Assembly: GCA_000981645.1 (NCBI GenBank)
Contig: LAQC01000006.1
Coordinates: forward strand, 29,963 to 72,649
DNA length: 42,687 bases
Source of the DNA: Cryomorphaceae bacterium ASP10-05a
GTDB lineage: Bacteria; Bacteroidota; Bacteroidia; Flavobacteriales_D; Sanyastnellaceae
Direction of reading: 5' to 3'
Numbering within the stretch: position 1 is the first letter of the stretch; the number at the start of each line of letters is the position of its first letter. Below the pieces are notes generated by a model. That model did not search any database. It saw only the letters and a program-made list of their open reading frames with translations, and was not told the DNA's origin. A program made the translations under genes and the position numbers. This document shows, piece by piece, positions 1 through 7,661 of the stretch.

Positions 1-1241
1 ATAAGTGGTGGCATGAGGAGGTGGATGAGCAGAATCCTTATTGCAACGCGGAAGAAATGGACAGCGAGGATCTACTATTTATCTTATATACTTCTGGCTC
101 AACAGGAAAGCCCAAAGGTGTGGTTCATACCGTAGGTGGTTATATGGTATACACCTCTTACAGTTTTAGAAATGTATTCCAATACCAAGAAAATGATGTT
201 TACTGGTGCACTGCAGATATCGGCTGGATTACTGGTCACTCCTACATCATTTATGGCCCACTTCTTTCTGGCGCCACTACCATTATGTTTGAAGGGATTC
301 CTACTCATCCCACTCCATCTAGGTTTTGGCAAATATGTGAAAAGCACAAAGTCAATCAATTCTACACCGCTCCTACTGCTATAAGAGCATTAATGGCATG
401 CGGAAACGACCTGCCCAGCAAATCAGATTTATCGTCTATCAAGGTACTCGGCTCTGTAGGCGAACCTATAAATGAAGAAGCTTGGCACTGGTACGATAAG
501 CATATAGGAAAAGGAAAGGCGCCTATCGTAGATACCTGGTGGCAGACAGAAACTGGAGGAATCCTTATTTCACCATTGCCTGGGATTACAGATACCAAAC
601 CTACGTATGCCTCCTACCCACTTCCCGGTATTCAAGCAGTTTTGGTAGATCCAGACGGAAATGAATTGACAGAAAACAATGTAGAAGGATTGTTGTGTAT
701 AAAGCACCCTTGGCCTTCTATGATTAGAACTACTTATGGAGATCATGAGCGTTGCAAAACTGTTTACTTTTCGGCTTTCAAAGGGATGTATTTCACAGGA
801 GATGGAGCGAGAAAAGACGATGAAGGAAGAATAAGAGTAATAGGCAGAGTTGATGATGTGATTAACGTGTCTGGTCATAGAATGGGAACTGCCGAAGTAG
901 AAAACGCGATCAATGAGCATCCTGCCGTAGTAGAATCTGCTATAGTTGGTTACCCTCATGATATTAAAGGTCAGGGAATATATGCCTTCGTTATAACACA
1001 GGGTGTAGCTAAAGATAATGCTACGAGAAAAGAAATTTTAGAAGTCGTGACGCGTGAAATAGGGCCAATAGCCAAACCAGATAAAATTCAATTCGTAGAT
1101 GGACTGCCAAAAACTCGCTCAGGGAAAATAATGAGAAGAATACTCAGGAAAATAGCTTCCAATGAAACCGATAGCTTGGGAGACATTTCTACGCTTTTAA
1201 ATCCTGAATGTGTGCAAGAGGTTATGGAAGGAGCTTTTTGA
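1..1241 (+). CDS. acs: Acetyl-CoA synthetase, C-terminal part (5' truncated by window)
   Basis: AMP-forming acetyl-CoA synthetase, which activates acetate to acetyl-CoA through acetyl-AMP. The reading frame is open from base 3 (KWWHEEV...), so the start lies outside the window; the GTG at 21 is internal. About 413 of roughly 640-650 residues are present. Visible motifs are the adenylate-forming P-loop [12 protein letters not shown], the acetate/AMP pocket TWWQTETGG, the A8 hinge [13 protein letters not shown], and the C-terminal [11 protein letters not shown], whose lysine before IMRR is the residue acetylated in characterised Acs enzymes. These motifs in this order distinguish Acs from propionyl- or acyl-CoA ligases fairly well. 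No terminator with a U-tract is evident downstream. Bases 41-49 carry one copy of the recurrent TTGCAACGC 9-mer. Confidence 0.96.
   Translation, partial: KWWHEEVDEQNPYCNAEEMDSEDLLFILYTSGSTGKPKGVVHTVGGYMVYTSYSFRNVFQYQENDVYWCTADIGWITGHSYIIYGPLLSGATTIMFEGIPTHPTPSRFWQICEKHKVNQFYTAPTAIRALMACGNDLPSKSDLSSIKVLGSVGEPINEEAWHWYDKHIGKGKAPIVDTWWQTETGGILISPLPGITDTKPTYASYPLPGIQAVLVDPDGNELTENNVEGLLCIKHPWPSMIRTTYGDHERCKTVYFSAFKGMYFTGDGARKDDEGRIRVIGRVDDVINVSGHRMGTAEVENAINEHPAVVESAIVGYPHDIKGQGIYAFVITQGVAKDNATRKEILEVVTREIGPIAKPDKIQFVDGLPKTRSGKIMRRILRKIASNETDSLGDISTLLNPECVQEVMEGAF
41..49 (+). repeat. TTGCAACGC 9-mer, copy 1
   Basis: Exact copy of the recurrent 9-mer, inside acs on the sense strand. It spans Tyr-Cys-Asn-Ala codons, a different frame from the Leu-Gln-Arg copies. 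Confidence 0.7.
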
Positions 1242-1550
1242 TGAAAAACGACAGAAGTGAGAAACGATATTCTGGCCTCTCGACTTTAAACTCTGGACAC
1301 AATTAAGAGCCCTAATTTCAATATAGATTCCTTAGAATTCAGACTAAGGGAATCTGTAATCAATGTTCTGAGTAGTTAATTCAACAACGGACTAATACGC
1401 CACACACAAAACTACATCAACAACAGTAACTTTACCCTACTCTGCCGAACCACAAAATAACATTCTCTCTCTTAAAACTACTTACAAGAGACAAATGGTA
1501 AGTTTACTAATCTCTAAATAATCACAGCATTATAACTATTAACTTTAGGC
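1242..1550. other. Intergenic region between acs and the patatin-like gene
   Basis: No credible gene is present. It contains one imperfect hairpin: AGATTCCTTAG (1325-1335) pairs with CTAAGGGAATCT (1344-1355) with a single bulge. No T-run follows, so it is not a standard terminator. The last bases before the next ATG read TAACTTTA, one mismatch from the TAnnTTTG -7 element. The rest is A/C-rich, low-complexity sequence. Confidence 0.5.
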
Positions 1551-2381
1551 ATGGATTGTTTAATAGTAGAGGGAGGAGGATTTAGAACAGGTTTTACCGC
1601 AGGTGTTTTGGACGCTATGTTAGTGAATAATTACAATCCGTTTAATTCCTATTATGGAATTTCAGGAGGATCTATCTCCCTATCTTATTTTATAAGTGAT
1701 CAATATAAGAGCTGCTTTTCTGCACTTCAATTTTTAGCCGACCATCCCACTTTCACCGATTACAAGAGAGCGTTCCAGCCAAAAGGCTATATGGATATTG
1801 ATTATATAAAAGAAATCTCCAACAATGATTTTCCGTTTTTAGTAGAAGATGGCCTGAAGAATTTTTCAAATAAATCTTTAAAAATCGTAGTGACCAATAA
1901 AGACACCGGAAAGCCAGAGTACTTGACTCCTCAGAAGGAAGACTGGATAGATTTAGTAGTCGCTTCATGCTCTTTACCTTTCGTGACCAAGGGAGAGCAC
2001 ATGCATGACAAAAATAAATATTTTGATGGAGGTTGGGGTGATGCACTTCCAGTCATAGAGGCCTACAACCAGGGAGCAAGAGAGATATTAGTAGTTCGCA
2101 CTTGGATTTCAGGGATGAAGTCTACTCAAAGCTGGGCTGACTATTTTGGAAGTATTTACTACAGATCAAACCCTATTTTATCTGAAACCTTCAATTCTAG
2201 CTTTAAAAAGTACAATGAGGCTATAGAATTTATTGAAAACCCCCCAGATGATTTGAAAATTACTGAAATAGCCCCTGAAAACATCCTTTACAGCGGCACT
2301 TATATGTACTCCAACACTTCTATCCTAAGAGATTATAGATATGGATTAGATTTGGGTACTCAGTTCTTATCTGAACATTAA
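1551..2381 (+). CDS. Patatin-like phospholipase family protein (YjjU/RssA-like)
   Basis: Predicted serine acyl hydrolase of the patatin family, acting on phospholipids or other acyl esters. The 276-residue protein has the expected order of motifs: the oxyanion-hole glycine loop EGGGFRTGF near residues 7-15, the nucleophile elbow GISGG with Ser38, and the catalytic aspartate in DGG (Asp159). The YjjU-type subfamily is suggested by its short length and lack of extra domains. No signal peptide or membrane segment is seen, so it is probably cytoplasmic. It is convergent with queE, with 5 bp between the stop codons. The physiological substrate cannot be told from sequence. Confidence 0.9.
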   Translation: MDCLIVEGGGFRTGFTAGVLDAMLVNNYNPFNSYYGISGGSISLSYFISDQYKSCFSALQFLADHPTFTDYKRAFQPKGYMDIDYIKEISNNDFPFLVEDGLKNFSNKSLKIVVTNKDTGKPEYLTPQKEDWIDLVVASCSLPFVTKGEHMHDKNKYFDGGWGDALPVIEAYNQGAREILVVRTWISGMKSTQSWADYFGSIYYRSNPILSETFNSSFKKYNEAIEFIENPPDDLKITEIAPENILYSGTYMYSNTSILRDYRYGLDLGTQFLSEH

Positions 2382-2386
2382 TGAAC

Positions 2387-3028
2387 TCAGGGAATTCCTA
2401 AAAATTTATGCTGCTGCACACTCATTCTCCATTTGGGGTTAGAGCGGATAAAATTTAAAATTAGCCCTTCTGTTTCTTCTCGATTATCCCACTCTGGCTG
2501 AAGAAATAACTGGCATTCTTTACTTACTTTTTGAGCATGTTCTTCAGCCCATTTTAAGTCATGCTTTTTAAGCACTATCACTTTTAATTCGTGAGCCTCT
2601 TGGTAGAACTCCTCCAATGGTTTCTTGAATTTCTTAGGACTAAAAGTCACCCAGTCCCAAGAGCCGCTAAGCTTATGAGTCCCGCTAGTCTCTATGTGTG
2701 TTCTAATATTTAGCCCTTTCAACGCTGCGGTGAGATCTGCCAACTGATGCATGGCCGGTTCTCCACCAGTTACTACCACCAAATTAGCTTCTGCTTCTGT
2801 AACCCAACCTACCATTTCTTCAATAGAGTGATGCGGATGGGCGTCTATAGGCCAACTCTCCTTAACATCACACCAAAAACAGCCCACATCACACCCGCCT
2901 AGACGAATAAAATAGGCTGCACATCCAGCATAGTGCCCTTCTCCCTGCATGGTGTAGAAGTGCTCCATTACGGGTAAAGTCGCTGACTTGGATGGACTGT
3001 TAATTGAGTTGTTTGTTTTACTAGACAT
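2387..3028 (-). CDS. queE: 7-carboxy-7-deazaguanine synthase
   Basis: Radical SAM enzyme that converts 6-carboxy-tetrahydropterin to 7-carboxy-7-deazaguanine in queuosine biosynthesis. The sequence YTMQGEG, then GGCDVGCFWCD with Cys46, Cys50 and Cys53 (CxxxCxxC binding the 4Fe-4S cluster), then TGGEPAMH is characteristic of QueE. Its 213 residues are normal for the family. The frame can be extended to a TTG at 3040, but that codon lies inside a -7 box (3038-3045), so I chose the ATG at 3028. The first roughly 20 residues are Ser/Asn-rich and not conserved-looking, so the true start could be the Met just before the YTMQGEG motif. No other queuosine genes are in the window. Confidence 0.95.
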   Translation of the reverse strand: MSSKTNNSINSPSKSATLPVMEHFYTMQGEGHYAGCAAYFIRLGGCDVGCFWCDVKESWPIDAHPHHSIEEMVGWVTEAEANLVVVTGGEPAMHQLADLTAALKGLNIRTHIETSGTHKLSGSWDWVTFSPKKFKKPLEEFYQEAHELKVIVLKKHDLKWAEEHAQKVSKECQLFLQPEWDNREETEGLILNFIRSNPKWRMSVQQHKFLGIP

Positions 3029-3037
3029 TTTCGAAGA

Positions 3038-3045
3038 CAAAGGTA
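3038..3045 (-). promoter_or_regulatory. queE -7 promoter box
   Basis: On the minus strand this reads TACCTTTG, a perfect match to TAnnTTTG, ending 9 nt before the ATG at 3028. No clear -33 TTG/TTTG is seen at 19-21 nt. The box overlaps the TTG codon that would otherwise extend the frame, which supports the shorter protein. Confidence 0.5.
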
Positions 3046-3082
3046 CTTACTCCTACTGTTTTATTAGAGGAAACTCGAAAGG

Positions 3083-3277
3083 AAAAAAAATCCGCACCGT
3101 GAGTAAATGGAAGAACTCAAAAAAACACGATCAAAACCACCAAGAACGCTTTGTAATCCTCTAGTTCAATGCCACAAATGGGCCAAGGCCCGCCATCGCA
3201 ATTCTACAGAGTGGTTTTCAATTAAAATGCTGTTAGCTCCCCAAACATGTTCGGTGCGGAAATTTTTAAATATTTTA
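3083..3277. repeat. Small element bounded by GC-rich inverted repeats (MITE-like candidate)
   Basis: TCCGCACCG at 3091-3099 and CGGTGCGGA at 3252-3260 are exact 9-bp inverted repeats in an otherwise AT-rich gap. The outer flanks continue as A-rich on the left (3083-3090) and T-rich on the right (3261-3267), extending the similarity imperfectly. AAAGG occurs on both outer sides (3078-3082 and 3278-3282), which could be a 5-bp target duplication or chance. The interior has a GGGCC-AA-GGCCC palindrome at 3180-3191 and no coding potential. Only one copy is seen in the window, so the mobile nature is unproven. Confidence 0.3.
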
Positions 3278-3512
3278 AAAGGTTATTATCTAATTACTTA
3301 GACTCACCTCCAAAGTAATCTTCTTTGTCTGCAACAGTACATTAAATGTAGTCATACTGCCATAACATCTGGTAATGTATTGTTGAAGATTTATCTTTTC
3401 TTCATCACTTAGTTATTTATGAGAGTCAACATTCTGTTCTAGAACTCATGATAAGGAGACCATCAGAACTCCGCTGCGCAGCCAGGAGGCAAAACTCGAA
3501 AGCTATCTCAGG

Positions 3513-4697
3513 TTATTTATTATTCAACTGATGTGCTAAATAGACCCCTTTACTTGCACAAGCTTGAATTAAATAACCTCCAGTTGGCGCATTCCAGTCT
3601 AACATTTCTCCAATGCAAAAGTTGTTCTTTACTTTCTTTAACTCGAAATTGGAGTCTACTGCATTTAAGTTGATTCCTCCAGAGGTAGATATTGCCTCAT
3701 CCACGGGAGCCAAATCTATAATTGTCAGAGGAAATTTCTTGATAAACTTGGCCAATGCCTCAACGTCCAAAAACTCTTCCTTTGTCAAGGTAACCTTTAT
3801 GATTTCTATTACTGTTCGGGATAATTTTATTTTTTCTTTTAAAGTAACCGTAGTTTTTAATTTTGATTGAGCTAATTTTTTAATTAGAACCGATAAACTA
3901 AGCGTTGGCTTAAAATCCACATAAACAATCACTTCATTTTCTAAAACTAAAGCTGCTTGTATTTCGGGGCTTAATCCATAAATAGCATTGCCCTCTATTC
4001 CAAATTTAGTAATTACCGCTTCACCTTTCTGGACTTTATTCTGTATTGAAATTGAAATATTTTTTAGCGGCTTACCTTCATTGTTCTGGATAAACTTTTC
4101 GGGCCACTTAATTTTAAAAGCACAATTTGATGATTTAAAAGGCAATGTGCTCACGCCTTTTTCATTAAACACATCTAACCAAGAACCATCTGAACCTGTT
4201 ACCTTCCAACTTCCACCGCCTAAAGCAAAAACAGTATAGTCTGCTTTTATAAATTCATTGGAATTGAGTTCTAATGAATTTTCTTTACCCCAATCAGTGA
4301 AGGTTTTATTAAATTCAAATTTGACGTTTTTCTCCATCAAATATGCTTCTATGCATTTCAAAACTTCAATGGGCTTGATTCCTTTTTCAGGAAAAACCTT
4401 TCCACTACTTCCAATAAAAGTTGGAATCCCTATGCTTAACAACCATGATATTAAATCGTTATTGCTAAAGTGATCCAAAGCGTCATCTAAAAATGAAGAT
4501 GGAGTATACTTAGATTTGAAACTAGAGAGATCTTCAGAATGCGTAAGATTGAAGCCTCCGTCTCCAGCTACCAAAAACTTGCGCCCGAGAGAAGTCTTTT
4601 TTTCATAGATGGTAACATTATAAATATCCGTGTTTAAAAATGCCGCTAGGAATAAACCTGCCGTTCCTCCCCCTATGATGGCCACCTCTTTTCTCAT
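3513..4697 (-). CDS. FAD-dependent oxidoreductase, HI0933/BaiN-like (PP_4765-type flavoprotein)
   Basis: Predicted NAD(P)/FAD-binding flavoprotein of 394 residues. The N-terminus carries the dinucleotide-binding motif VAIIGGGTAGLFLA, followed by GRKFLVAGDGGFNLTHSED, the family's signature loop. The middle has FALGGGSWKVTGSDGSWLDV, typical of the PP_4765 branch (usual length about 370-400). The C-terminus has TSGGINLNAVD and NFCIGEMLDWNAPTGGYLIQ, where the isoalloxazine ring is bound. The substrate is unknown; the family is often labelled aminoacetone oxidase without firm evidence. The gene looks more AT-rich than its neighbours and stands alone between two long gaps, which is compatible with transfer but does not prove it. 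The minus-strand sequence AATCTTTG (4702-4709) is a near match to the -7 box. Confidence 0.9.
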   Translation of the reverse strand: MRKEVAIIGGGTAGLFLAAFLNTDIYNVTIYEKKTSLGRKFLVAGDGGFNLTHSEDLSSFKSKYTPSSFLDDALDHFSNNDLISWLLSIGIPTFIGSSGKVFPEKGIKPIEVLKCIEAYLMEKNVKFEFNKTFTDWGKENSLELNSNEFIKADYTVFALGGGSWKVTGSDGSWLDVFNEKGVSTLPFKSSNCAFKIKWPEKFIQNNEGKPLKNISISIQNKVQKGEAVITKFGIEGNAIYGLSPEIQAALVLENEVIVYVDFKPTLSLSVLIKKLAQSKLKTTVTLKEKIKLSRTVIEIIKVTLTKEEFLDVEALAKFIKKFPLTIIDLAPVDEAISTSGGINLNAVDSNFELKKVKNNFCIGEMLDWNAPTGGYLIQACASKGVYLAHQLNNK

Positions 4698-5032
4698 AGG
4701 TCAAAGATTGTTCTTTTTTAATCGCTCACAATTTTTAGCTGTAAATTTTTAACTACTGGAGATTGAAGTATAATTTCTATTTACATCTTGAAATTTATCA
4801 CTTCGTAAATCGGGCTATTCAAACATCAGCAATGCTTTCTAAATTACTGATTTCAGTGTGGTGGAGTTGACCCTAACTCAACAGCACTCGAATTACTACG
4901 CATAATCATGAGAACCATCAAAAGCACCACAGAAACTATAGAGCACGCACAAGCAATAACTACACAGGACAACATATTGTTGAAGGTTTAGTCTTTCACT
5001 TATCTTTATGACTCCATTAATCGAGAAACTGC
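4698..5032. other. Intergenic region upstream of the T9SS cargo gene
   Basis: No gene is visible. The distal end likely holds the promoter of the downstream gene: a TTG at 4980-4982, an 18-nt spacer, and TATCTTTA at 5001-5008 (one mismatch from TAnnTTTG). The TTG sits within TATTGTTGAAG (4975-4985), the 11-mer also found at 3378-3388. The rest shows only short, weak inverted repeats. Confidence 0.45.
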
Positions 5033-7447
5033 ATGAACTTTATTAAAACCCTTATCCTTCTCGTTTTATCCTTCTCGTTTGTCTCAGAAGCATTGACCCA
5101 AGAATGCGATACTCTGCATATTCAGTTGAATACAGAAATTTGGGCAGAAGAGGTGAGCTGGAGCATCACTGATCTGGAAGGCGTAATTTTAGTAACGGAA
5201 ACTGAATTTGAAGATGATTCCGTATATCTAACCTCACTATGTATAACGCCAGGATGCTACATCTTTAATATGTATGATACCTACGGAGATGGATGGCAGG
5301 GTTCGGAGTATCGATTATTTGACTCCAACAATGAAGTGATCCAAATCGGTGAACTGAGTGATGGTTTTGAAGCCTCAGATTCTTTCAGTTTTAATAGTGT
5401 GTGCGGCTGCACTGATAGCTTGGCTTCTAACTTTGACCCACAAGCGGGGACCAATGATGGGTCTTGTTTTTACTGCGAAGAGAATAACCTTACTTTCCAG
5501 CTTTCAACTGGCATTTGGGCCGAAGAAATTTCTTGGGATCTAAGTGATTCATTGGGAAATATCTTATATGAAAGCTCAAGTTATCTTGACAATACTGTTT
5601 ACTTGGACTATCTCTGTCTTTCAGATGCGTGCTATACCATCAACATGTATGATAGTTATGGTGATGGCTGGCAGGGAGGAGAATTTACTTTATTGAATAA
5701 TGAAGATCAAGTCATTTCAACCGGTTTCGTGGCAGCTGCCCAATTTGAAAGTAGTACTGTATTTTCAATTAATGGTGATTGCGCTATTCTAGGCTGCATA
5801 GAACCTACAGCTGCCAATTATAATCCAATAGCTAATTACAATGATGGAAGCTGCACATTAGTTTCAGATAATGTATCACTCCTTGGGCACTGGTCGAAAG
5901 ACTCGCTTGCTCTTAATAGTCTAGGTGGCAGTTATACGGAAGTATACGGAACAGTCATTAACAATCGAGAATATGGAATTATAGGTTCTACCGCAGGTAC
6001 TCACATTGTAGATGTAACCACGCCAGAATTGAGCTCAGAAGTTGTCTTTATCCCGGGTGCTTTCAACGGAACCTCTGTCGTTCACAGAGATTATCACACC
6101 CACAATAACTTTCTATATGCGGTATGTGACCAGGGGTCAAGTACACTTCAAATAATTGACATCAGTAACCTTCCAGACTCGGCAACTGTGGTCTACGACT
6201 CTGACGAATTATTCTCTAGAACACATAATATATTTATTGATACTTTAACGAGTAAACTATATGCAGTATCGGCAAGCGGAAATTTATTCTCTTCATCTCT
6301 TCTTGTCTATTATATTTCTGATGAGACAAATCCAGTCTTTCTCTATGATATGAACAGCGACTTCTCAAGCGCACATGATATCTATGTTGAAAATGACACC
6401 GCTTTCGTGAATGCTCCTGGATTAGGTCTGTTGGTCTATGATTTTAGTGGCCTAGAGCCACAGGTTATTGGAGCACTCAATGACTATCCATCTCAAGGCA
6501 CCAACCATTCTGGCTGGCTCGATAACGAACGAGATGTTTACGTTTTTGCAGATGAAAATCATGGCTTAGATTTAAAAGTATGTGATGTTTCTGACTTGAC
6601 AGATATCACTGTTGTAAGTACTTTCAATAGCGATGTCGACCCTCAATCTATTCCTCATAACCTGACTATTCGAGATAATTACGCCTTCATTTCGTACTAC
6701 CATGATGGTTTACAAATATTTGATATATCAGACCCAACAACCCCAATCAAAGCTGGATATTATGATACTTACCTACCTAATTCTCACCAAGGATATGCAG
6801 GAGCGTGGGGAGTATACACCGACCTCCCTTCTGGAAACATCTTAGTCTCGGATGTGATGACAGGTTTATATGTTCTTAAATTCGAACCTGAACAATTAAC
6901 TATCTGCGAGGGAGATAGTGTTTTAGTTAATGGAGATTACGAATCTGCTTTAGGTGTTTATATAACCACCGTTTCTGACTTAACCTTCATTGAAGATATT
7001 CTAGTAACGGAATTAGAAATACTTTCAAATTCATATTCCTTCGAGAATTTGAATCTAACTCTTGGTGATAGTATTCTACTTGGCTCGGAGTATTATTCGG
7101 AGGATGGTATATACTCCTACTCCATTGAAAACAGTATGGGCTGTGATAGTATAATCACATTCAACCTTTCATTTGCTGTTGGGGTAAATGAAATGAATTT
7201 CAGTAAAGGTATTAGCCTTTATCCAAATCCGTTTTCAGGTTCCACATTGTTTAATTTTAAAAATCCTGAGCAATCAAAATTTTCCTTGGAAGTCTATAAT
7301 ACCCAAGGTGCTCTCGTTCGCCAGATATCTGATATAAGGAGTGATGAATTACTTTTTCAGAAAGAGGATTTAAGCAAAGGAATGTACTTTTTTCACCTTC
7401 ATTCTGAGAGTAGTCATTATCGAGGAATGCTTTTACTGGAGGAATAA
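5033..7447 (+). CDS. Secreted choice-of-anchor B domain protein with T9SS type A sorting domain
   Basis: An 804-residue protein predicted to be exported by Sec and then across the outer membrane by the type IX system. It has a signal peptide (about 1-21, MNFIKTLILLVLSFSFV...). Two tandem modules follow (about 24-125 and 147-250), each with IWAEE(V/I)SW and MYD(T/S)YGDGWQG, and each followed by a GC(T/I)...DGSC module with paired cysteines. A choice-of-anchor B region (about 283-620, starting LLGHWSKDS) has repeated 'DISDPTTP'-type blades. Then come CEGDSVLVNGDY and GCDSIITFNLS modules typical of Bacteroidota surface proteins. The final ~75 residues (LYPNPFSG...GMYFFHLHS...) are the type A sorting domain. 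The ligand is unknown. The stop is followed almost at once by a decayed rimO fragment. Confidence 0.92.
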   Translation: MNFIKTLILLVLSFSFVSEALTQECDTLHIQLNTEIWAEEVSWSITDLEGVILVTETEFEDDSVYLTSLCITPGCYIFNMYDTYGDGWQGSEYRLFDSNNEVIQIGELSDGFEASDSFSFNSVCGCTDSLASNFDPQAGTNDGSCFYCEENNLTFQLSTGIWAEEISWDLSDSLGNILYESSSYLDNTVYLDYLCLSDACYTINMYDSYGDGWQGGEFTLLNNEDQVISTGFVAAAQFESSTVFSINGDCAILGCIEPTAANYNPIANYNDGSCTLVSDNVSLLGHWSKDSLALNSLGGSYTEVYGTVINNREYGIIGSTAGTHIVDVTTPELSSEVVFIPGAFNGTSVVHRDYHTHNNFLYAVCDQGSSTLQIIDISNLPDSATVVYDSDELFSRTHNIFIDTLTSKLYAVSASGNLFSSSLLVYYISDETNPVFLYDMNSDFSSAHDIYVENDTAFVNAPGLGLLVYDFSGLEPQVIGALNDYPSQGTNHSGWLDNERDVYVFADENHGLDLKVCDVSDLTDITVVSTFNSDVDPQSIPHNLTIRDNYAFISYYHDGLQIFDISDPTTPIKAGYYDTYLPNSHQGYAGAWGVYTDLPSGNILVSDVMTGLYVLKFEPEQLTICEGDSVLVNGDYESALGVYITTVSDLTFIEDILVTELEILSNSYSFENLNLTLGDSILLGSEYYSEDGIYSYSIENSMGCDSIITFNLSFAVGVNEMNFSKGISLYPNPFSGSTLFNFKNPEQSKFSLEVYNTQGALVRQISDIRSDELLFQKEDLSKGMYFFHLHSESSHYRGMLLLEE

Positions 7448-7471
7448 CAGTAAGACTAAAGATGGATCTTT

Positions 7472-7521
7472 TTACTCGGCCAATTCTCCAAACAAAGCAT
7501 AGAAATCTGCAAAAATAATTC
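7472..7521 (-). pseudogene. Decayed partial duplicate of the rimO 3' end
   Basis: Bases 7472-7510 match the last bases of rimO (11716-11754) at 35 of 39 positions in the same orientation, including the stop codon. Translated on the minus strand, the fragment ends ADFYALFGELAE-stop, against ADFYDLFGEVAE-stop in rimO. Beyond 7510 the match decays (about 10 of 17 positions to 7527), and the alignment seems to need one codon removed. Weak similarity may also continue past the stop into the 3' flank (CTA-AAAGA-type sequence on both sides), which suggests a DNA duplication. No longer gene is attached. Confidence 0.75.
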
Positions 7522-7661
7522 TCACATACCAATTTTTCTACAGAGATTCCTAGGAAAGGACAATTTTCATTATTTCATACTCCGATTGACCATTGTATTC
7601 AATATACTCATCGAATAATAGATGAGAGCTGCGAAAAAAAGGATAGAGAAAGCCAGTTGTC

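Larger units (their letters stand above)
3029..3512. other. Long intergenic region between queE and the flavoprotein
   Basis: No convincing gene lies in these 484 bp. The left half contains the inverted-repeat element described separately. A 64-codon frame on the plus strand (3107-3301) has no recognisable features. The right half shows a 41-codon open stretch on the minus strand (about 3290-3414) without start context. The 11-mer TATTGTTGAAG at 3378-3388 recurs at 4975-4985 in the next large gap. The region looks like decayed sequence. Confidence 0.45.

Noticed and set aside
570-959. 129-codon minus-strand frame inside acs
   Set aside because: Antisense shadow of the clearly coding acs frame, with no independent features.
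1325-1355. Hairpin downstream of acs as terminator
   Set aside because: The stem is fair but no T-run follows on either strand close enough; kept only as a note on the gap.
3107-3301. 64-codon plus-strand frame between queE and the flavoprotein
   Set aside because: It begins inside the inverted-repeat element, has no recognisable domain or promoter, and its composition (many Arg/Lys/Trp with no pattern) looks like non-coding DNA read in frame.
3290-3414. 41-codon minus-strand open stretch with protein-like composition, containing [16 protein letters not shown]
   Set aside because: Stretches of this size are common by chance, there is no start context, and no family is recognised.
3378-4985. 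TATTGTTGAAG plus one base and TTTA, found at 3378-3388 and 4975-4985 in two gaps
   Set aside because: Only about 15 identical positions and only two copies; one overlaps a likely -33 element, so it may be chance or shared promoter sequence.
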